Positions 59,674-64,000 of a stretch of 64,000 nucleotides of DNA are shown piece after piece; positions within the stretch are counted from its first letter, which is position 1; every line of letters starts with the position of its first letter. This stretch comes from Chloroflexota bacterium. Lineage in GTDB: Bacteria; Chloroflexota; Limnocylindria; P2-11E. The position numbers were made by a program, and so were the translations under genes. The notes below the pieces were generated by a model. That model saw only the letters and a program-made list of their open reading frames with translations, did no database searches and was not told where the DNA came from. The stretch spans positions 106,893 to 170,892 of the forward strand of contig VBDU01000073.1 in NCBI GenBank assembly GCA_005883625.1, read 5' to 3'.

Positions 59674-60624
59674 GTGAGCGCCCTCGACGTCGCGCTGATC
59701 GTCGGCGCCTTCGCCCTGATCCTCGCGGGCGCGGAAGTCTTCACGAACGGCGTCGAGTGGCTCGGCGTCAACGCGCCGTTCATGCTCGGCACGCTCGTCA
59801 TGCTCCTCATCGGCCTTACCGCGTATCTCCTGAGGGCGCGCCGGAAGCGGACGACGCTCCACGTCGATGCCGCGCACGCCAAGCGCGACCTGTCGTTCTT
59901 CCTCGTCATGTACACGCTCGCCCTCCTCCTCGCGATCGCACCGCGCGAGCTGCACTTCCTCAAGAGCTACCTCGGCTGGATCTTCCTGCCCGCGTACTTC
60001 GTCTACCTCTTCGTCGTGCTGCGCACGCCCGCCAGGGGCCCCGAGGACATCGAGGAAGCGAAGGAGGAGGCCGAGGCCTTCGACGAGCTCACGTTCGCGA
60101 CGTACCTCCGCCGCGCCGTCGCGTCGATCCGCCCGAAGGCGCCGCCGCTCTGGCTCGTCCTCGCGCAGACGCTCATCGCGTTCGCCGCGATCTTCGTCGG
60201 AGCGCGATTCTTCGCGGACTTCGTGGGGGACGTCTCACACGCGCTGGGCTTCAATCCGCTCCTGCTGTCGCTGATCCTCGCCCCGCTCGCGACCGAGCTG
60301 CCCGAGGCCGCGAACAGCCTCATCTGGACGCGCGACAACAAGGACGTCATCGCGCTCGGGAACGTCGCGGGCGCGATGGTCTTCCAGTCGACCATCCCGG
60401 TGACGGTCGGCGTGCTCCTCACGCCGTGGGACCTCGGGCCATCGTCGGCGAGCTGGCCGTTCGGCGTCATGACGGCGGTCTTCGCGCTGCTCTCGGGTCT
60501 GGTCATCTACATCCAGCTCCGCGTCCGCACGCGCGAGAACTCGCTGCCGCTCTCCTCACTCATGCTCGGCGGCAGCCTCTACGTCGTGTTCATCGCCTAC
60601 GTCCTCTGGAGCGTTCTGGGGTAA
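59674..60624 (+). CDS. CaCA (sodium/calcium exchanger) family-like protein, apparently lacking alpha-1 core
   Basis: A 316-residue membrane protein with about eight segments. The second alpha repeat is clear: LSLILAPLATELPEAANSLI followed by WTRDNKDVIALGNVAGAMVF. The N-terminus begins as an alpha-1 repeat (ILAGAEVFTNGVEWLG) but then passes straight to NAPFMLGTLVMLLIGLTAYL, without the usual G-x-x-LPE segment. Full-length relatives are about 50 residues longer at this point. Ion exchange is therefore doubtful. It follows tctA by 7 nt, so it may be co-transcribed. Confidence 0.75.
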   Translation: MSALDVALIVGAFALILAGAEVFTNGVEWLGVNAPFMLGTLVMLLIGLTAYLLRARRKRTTLHVDAAHAKRDLSFFLVMYTLALLLAIAPRELHFLKSYLGWIFLPAYFVYLFVVLRTPARGPEDIEEAKEEAEAFDELTFATYLRRAVASIRPKAPPLWLVLAQTLIAFAAIFVGARFFADFVGDVSHALGFNPLLLSLILAPLATELPEAANSLIWTRDNKDVIALGNVAGAMVFQSTIPVTVGVLLTPWDLGPSSASWPFGVMTAVFALLSGLVIYIQLRVRTRENSLPLSSLMLGGSLYVVFIAYVLWSVLG

Positions 60625-60686
60625 GCGGCGGGGGTCCGCGGGGACGGAGGCGCCGCGACCCTAGAATCCTCGGACGCGCTCGGCCG

Positions 60687-60712
60687 TCGGGGGGCTCCGC
60701 GCCCCCCGGCCC
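60687..60712. repeat. GC-rich palindrome upstream of the BMP lipoprotein gene
   Basis: GGGGGGCTCCGCGCCCCCC followed by GGCCC matches the dispersed family, with one GC insertion in the loop side. It lies in the 122-bp gap before the BMP gene. No other signal was seen there except the ribosome binding site. Confidence 0.65.
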
Positions 60713-60746
60713 TCTGCTGCGCGCGGAGAGGGAGGTAATAGAGCGC

Positions 60747-61772
60747 ATGAAGCGTCTGCTTGCGTTGGGTCTCGCCTTCGGGCTGGTCGTCGCCGGCTGC
60801 GGCGGCGCCGGACTACCCGGCGGCGGCGGCGGCCTCAAGGTCGGCATGGTCACCGACATCGGCCAGCTCGAGGACAAGTCGTTCAACGAGTTCTCGTGGA
60901 AGGGCGTCCAGGACGGCGCGAGCGCCGTCGGAGGCAGCGCCAAGAACATCGTCACCAAGGACATCGCGGACTACAAGCAGAACATCCAGAGCTTCGTCGA
61001 CCAGAAGTACGACATCATCGTGACGGTCGGGTTCCTCATCGGGACCGACACGCTCGCCGCGGCGAAGGCGAACCCGAGCATCCAGTTCTTCGGCATCGAC
61101 CAGTTCATCTGCGTCGCGAAGGACGCCAGCGACAAGGAGTGCAAGGGCGACGTCCCCGCGAACTACCAGGGACTCATCTTCAACGAGGCCCAGGCCGGCT
61201 ACCTCGCCGGGATCGTCGCGGGCACGATCACGAAGAGCAACAAGATCGGGGCGGTCGGCGGGCGCTCGGACGTCCCGCCCGTCGTGAGCTACATCAAGGG
61301 CTACGAGAACGCCGCGAAGACCGTGAAGCCCGGGGTCCAGGTCCTCATCAACTACGTGGAGGACTTCAACGCTCCCGACAAGGGCGAGGCCTCGGCGAAG
61401 ACGATGATCGGCCAGGGCGCCGACGTGATCTTCCAGGTGGCCGGCCTCACCGGCGCGGGGGCCCTGCGCGCGGCGTGCAACGCGAAGATCTGGGGCATCG
61501 GCGTCGACGTCGACCAGTACCTGTCCCTGCCGGACTCGAAGGCCTGCATCGTCACGAGCGCCGAGAAGCACCTGCAGAACGCGGCGCGTGACGCGATCAA
61601 GCGCTTCAAGGACAAGGGCAAGCAGACCGGCAATTACGTGAACGACGCGACCAACGGCGGCGTCGGCGCGTCGCCCATCCGCAACCTCAACCCCGTGCCC
61701 GCCGGGCTCGAGGACAAGCTCAAGCAGGCGACCGCGGACATGGCCTCCGGGAAGCTCAAGCCCGTCCCGTAA
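60747..61772 (+). CDS. BMP family (PnrA/BmpA) nucleoside-binding lipoprotein
   Basis: A 341-residue lipoprotein of the basic membrane protein family, which binds purine nucleosides for ABC import. The signal LGLAFGLVVAGCGG gives the lipid cysteine near residue 18. KVGMVTDIGQLEDKSFNEFS, DIIVTVGFLIGTDTLAAAKA, FFGIDQ, FNEAQAGYLAGIVAGTIT and IGAVGGRSDVPPVVSYIKGY follow. A GGAGGT precedes the ATG. The next two genes are the ATPase and permease of the same system. Confidence 0.93.
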   Translation: MKRLLALGLAFGLVVAGCGGAGLPGGGGGLKVGMVTDIGQLEDKSFNEFSWKGVQDGASAVGGSAKNIVTKDIADYKQNIQSFVDQKYDIIVTVGFLIGTDTLAAAKANPSIQFFGIDQFICVAKDASDKECKGDVPANYQGLIFNEAQAGYLAGIVAGTITKSNKIGAVGGRSDVPPVVSYIKGYENAAKTVKPGVQVLINYVEDFNAPDKGEASAKTMIGQGADVIFQVAGLTGAGALRAACNAKIWGIGVDVDQYLSLPDSKACIVTSAEKHLQNAARDAIKRFKDKGKQTGNYVNDATNGGVGASPIRNLNPVPAGLEDKLKQATADMASGKLKPVP

Positions 61773-61841
61773 TCGCGCCAGCAGCGAGCGAGAGCGAGCG
61801 GGCCGGCCTCAGGGTCGGCCCGCTCGTCGCATGAGGAGCCC

Positions 61842-63380
61842 ATGAGCGACGTACCGCCCGTCCTGGAGATGCGGGGCATCACGAAGCGCTTCCCGACCGG
61901 GACGCTCGCGAACGACGCGGTCGACCTCGACCTCCGCGAAGGCGAGATCCACGCGCTGCTCGGCGAGAACGGCGCGGGCAAGTCGACGCTCATGAACATC
62001 CTCTACGGCCTCGTCACGCCGGACGAAGGCGAGGTCCGCATCGACGGCCGGCCCGTGACGATCCGCGACCCCGCCGACGCGATCGCACGCGGGATCGGCA
62101 TGGTGCACCAGCACTTCATGCTGGTCCCGGTCCTCTCGGTCGCCGAGAACGTCGTTCTCGGACAGGAGATCGTTCGCGTCGGCCAGGTCCTCGACCTCGC
62201 CGAGGCGGCGAAGCGGATCCGGCTGCTCGCGAAGAAGCTGGGGTTCGATATCGAGCCCGCGACCCGCGTCGATCAGCTCTCCGTCGGCCAACAGCAACGC
62301 GTTGAGATCCTTAAGGCGATCTACCGCAACGCGCGGATCCTCGTCCTCGACGAGCCGACCGCCGTCCTCACGCCGCAGGAGACGCGCGAGATCTTCGGCG
62401 TGCTCCGGAAGCTTCGCGCGGAGGGCGCGAGCATCATCTTCATCAGCCACAAGCTCGACGAGGTCCTCGAGATCGCGGATCGCATCACCGTGATCCGGCG
62501 CGGAAGGGTCGCCGGCAGCCGCACTCCGGCGAACTGCACCAAGGGCGAGCTCGCGGAGCTCATGGTCGGTCGAGCCGTCAGCCTCCGCGTCGATCGCGGC
62601 CGGTCGCACCCCGGCGACGTGATCCTCGAGGTCTCGGCGCTGCGCGTGAACGACGACCGCGGGCACGAGGCCGTGCGAGGCGTGGACCTATCGGTCCGGG
62701 CGGGTGAGATCGTCGGCATCGCCGGCGTGGCCGGCAACGGCCAGGACGAGCTCGTGGAGTCGCTCATCGGGCTGCGACGTGCGGCCGCCGGAGCCATCCG
62801 CCTCGCCGGCCGAGACCTGAGCCACGCGTCGGTCGACGAGCGGCGCGACCGCGGCATGGCCTTCGTCCCAGCGGACCGTCAACGCTTCGGTCTCGTGCTC
62901 GCGTATCCGCTCGCGGACAACCTCAGCCTCACGAGGTACGCCGAGACCCCGTTCGCGACCGGGTTCGCCCACGTCGTGCGAAGTCTGCGCGCGATCCTCG
63001 CGAACGCCGTGCGGCTCATCCAGGAGTTCGACGTGCGCGCGTCGTCCCCGCTGGTCGCGGCGGGAACGCTGTCGGGCGGGAATCAGCAGAAGGTCGTCGT
63101 CGCCCGTGAGTTCCGTCACGATCTCAAGGCGCTCGTGCTCGATCAGCCCACGAGAGGGCTCGATGTGGGAAGCATCGAGTTCATCCACAAGCAGGTCATC
63201 GCACGCCGGGACAAGGGCGTCGCCATCCTGCTCGTATCGGCGGAGCTGGACGAGGTCCTCGACCTCTCGGACCGGGTGCTCGTCATGTTCCGTGGACGCA
63301 TCGTCGGCAGCTTCGCCGCCGAAGAGGCGCGGCGAGAGCAGGTCGGGCTCCTGATGGCGACCGGCGGAGCTCGCGTGTGA
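61842..63380 (+). CDS. Nucleoside ABC transporter ATP-binding protein (NupO/YufO-like)
   Basis: A 512-residue ATPase with two ABC domains. The first has Walker [19 protein letters not shown], signature [17 protein letters not shown] and Walker [16 protein letters not shown]. In the second, Walker A is degenerate ([18 protein letters not shown]) but [15 protein letters not shown] and [11 protein letters not shown] remain, as in sugar and nucleoside importers. Its stop overlaps the permease start by four bases. Confidence 0.94.
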   Translation: MSDVPPVLEMRGITKRFPTGTLANDAVDLDLREGEIHALLGENGAGKSTLMNILYGLVTPDEGEVRIDGRPVTIRDPADAIARGIGMVHQHFMLVPVLSVAENVVLGQEIVRVGQVLDLAEAAKRIRLLAKKLGFDIEPATRVDQLSVGQQQRVEILKAIYRNARILVLDEPTAVLTPQETREIFGVLRKLRAEGASIIFISHKLDEVLEIADRITVIRRGRVAGSRTPANCTKGELAELMVGRAVSLRVDRGRSHPGDVILEVSALRVNDDRGHEAVRGVDLSVRAGEIVGIAGVAGNGQDELVESLIGLRRAAAGAIRLAGRDLSHASVDERRDRGMAFVPADRQRFGLVLAYPLADNLSLTRYAETPFATGFAHVVRSLRAILANAVRLIQEFDVRASSPLVAAGTLSGGNQQKVVVAREFRHDLKALVLDQPTRGLDVGSIEFIHKQVIARRDKGVAILLVSAELDEVLDLSDRVLVMFRGRIVGSFAAEEARREQVGLLMATGGARV

Positions 63381-64000
63381 TCCGGCTGCGCGGCGTCGCC
63401 CGCCGAATCTGGCGCGTCGCCTCGATCCCGTTGCTCGCGATCGCCCTCGCGTTCGTCGTGGCCGCCGTCGTGATCGTCGTCTCGAGCGCCTTCACGTCGA
63501 CGGGCTTCGACCTGTTCCTGCCGATCGGCGCGTATTCGAGCCTTCTCGCGGGCGCCTTCGGCAGCGGGAACGGCATCACGAACACGCTCGTCGCCGCGGC
63601 GCCGCTCATCTTCGGTGGCCTGGCGGTGGGGCTCGGATTCAAGGGCGGGCTCTTCAACATCGGCGTCGCCGGCCAGTTCCTCGTCGGCGCGTTCGCGGCG
63701 GCGGTCGTGGGCTCGGCGCTCGCGGGTGCGCCCACGGCGGTCGGCGCGACGTTAGCGATGTTCGCCGGCGCGCTCGGTGGCGCCGCCTTCGGATTCATCC
63801 CTGGCTTCCTCAAAGCGCGAACGGGAGCGCACGAGGTCGTCACCACCATCATGCTCAACAACGCCGCCGTTCTCTTGCTGACGTGGGCCGTGAACGACCT
63901 CGTGCGCGCCCCCGGCTTCTCGTTCCCGCGGACCGGCGACATCGGCAACAGCGCGCTCCCCATCCTGCTTGGCCGCAATCTTCACCTCGGGATCCCCCTC
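63377..64000 (+). CDS. Nucleoside ABC transporter permease (BPD_transp_2), N-terminal part
   Basis: The first 208 residues of a branched-chain/nucleoside-type permease; the rest is past the right edge. After a basic N-terminus ([12 protein letters not shown]) there are hydrophobic segments, the family motif [19 protein letters not shown] near residue 95, and [20 protein letters not shown] near 150, which matches YufP/NupP-type permeases. The GTG at 63377 overlaps the ATPase stop (GTGA). Confidence 0.93.
   Translation, partial: MIRLRGVARRIWRVASIPLLAIALAFVVAAVVIVVSSAFTSTGFDLFLPIGAYSSLLAGAFGSGNGITNTLVAAAPLIFGGLAVGLGFKGGLFNIGVAGQFLVGAFAAAVVGSALAGAPTAVGATLAMFAGALGGAAFGFIPGFLKARTGAHEVVTTIMLNNAAVLLLTWAVNDLVRAPGFSFPRTGDIGNSALPILLGRNLHLGIPL

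Noticed and set aside
1-64000. CRISPR arrays, prophage or insertion sequences
   Set aside because: No regularly spaced repeats with unique spacers, no transposase, integrase or phage structural genes were found.

Overview
The window is a gene-dense, GC-rich bacterial chromosome segment, mostly a long minus-strand block of housekeeping genes. Gene order resembles soil and sediment Chloroflexota or related Terrabacteria: FakA-like/recG/rsmD, yceD-rpmF-plsX-nusB-acpP-rnc-smc-ftsY-ffh-rpsP-khpA-rimM-trmD-rplS-rnhB, and fabD-fabF-fabG-lspA-rluD-gmk-priA-def-fmt. Lipoprotein solute-binding proteins and a divergent IleS agree with this. The phylum is an inference; no rRNA or tRNA gene was seen. Starts are often GTG or TTG, and neighbouring genes commonly overlap by 4 nt (ATGA, GTGA, TTGA and one apparent CTGA).

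Layout. 1-4.8 kb: trpS (partial), a hydrolase, an S9 peptidase, a PQQ-type sugar dehydrogenase lipoprotein and dprA. 4.8-14.3 kb: comM, yraN, rnhB and rplS with accessory genes inserted among them (a solute-binding lipoprotein, a GT-C glycosyltransferase, an uncharacterised membrane protein with a duplicated WHR/WSPPHL motif, an NBR1-Ig/sugar-dehydrogenase fusion and a GNAT protein). 14.3-29.7 kb: translation, SRP, chromosome-segregation and lipid genes from trmD back to recG. 29.6-42 kb: a FakA-like protein, rpmB, rlmN, a small secreted protein, fmt, def, priA, gmk, rluD, lspA and the fab genes. 42-47.8 kb: a TetR regulator, a methyltransferase, ileS under a T-box leader, and a small GGDEF protein. 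47.8-56.4 kb: aminopeptidase N, a Nudix hydrolase, an ABC-2 exporter, an LCP protein and ilvE. 56.5-64 kb: a tripartite tricarboxylate transporter (tctCBA), a CaCA exchanger-like protein, and a BMP-type nucleoside ABC transporter that runs off the window.

How the genes work together. The minus-strand block covers ribosome biogenesis and translation (rpsP, rplS, rpmF, rpmB, rimM, trmD, rsmD, rlmN, yceD, def, fmt, ileS), co-translational targeting (ffh, ftsY), fatty-acid and phospholipid synthesis (fabD/F/G, acpP, plsX, FakA-like), chromosome maintenance (smc, recG, priA, rnhB, dprA, comM) and lipoprotein processing (lspA). The right end is mainly nutrient uptake.

The most unusual features are a family of GC-rich palindromes present between genes and in frame inside priA, ileS and def (with a related segment in recG); a TrmD with a double helix-turn-helix tail; the duplicated-motif membrane protein; the T-box leader of an IleS with atypical active-site signatures; two genes whose conserved N-termini lack a normal start codon; a duplicated 118-bp structured repeat; and a CaCA protein that appears to have lost its first alpha repeat. 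No CRISPR array, prophage or insertion sequence was seen.
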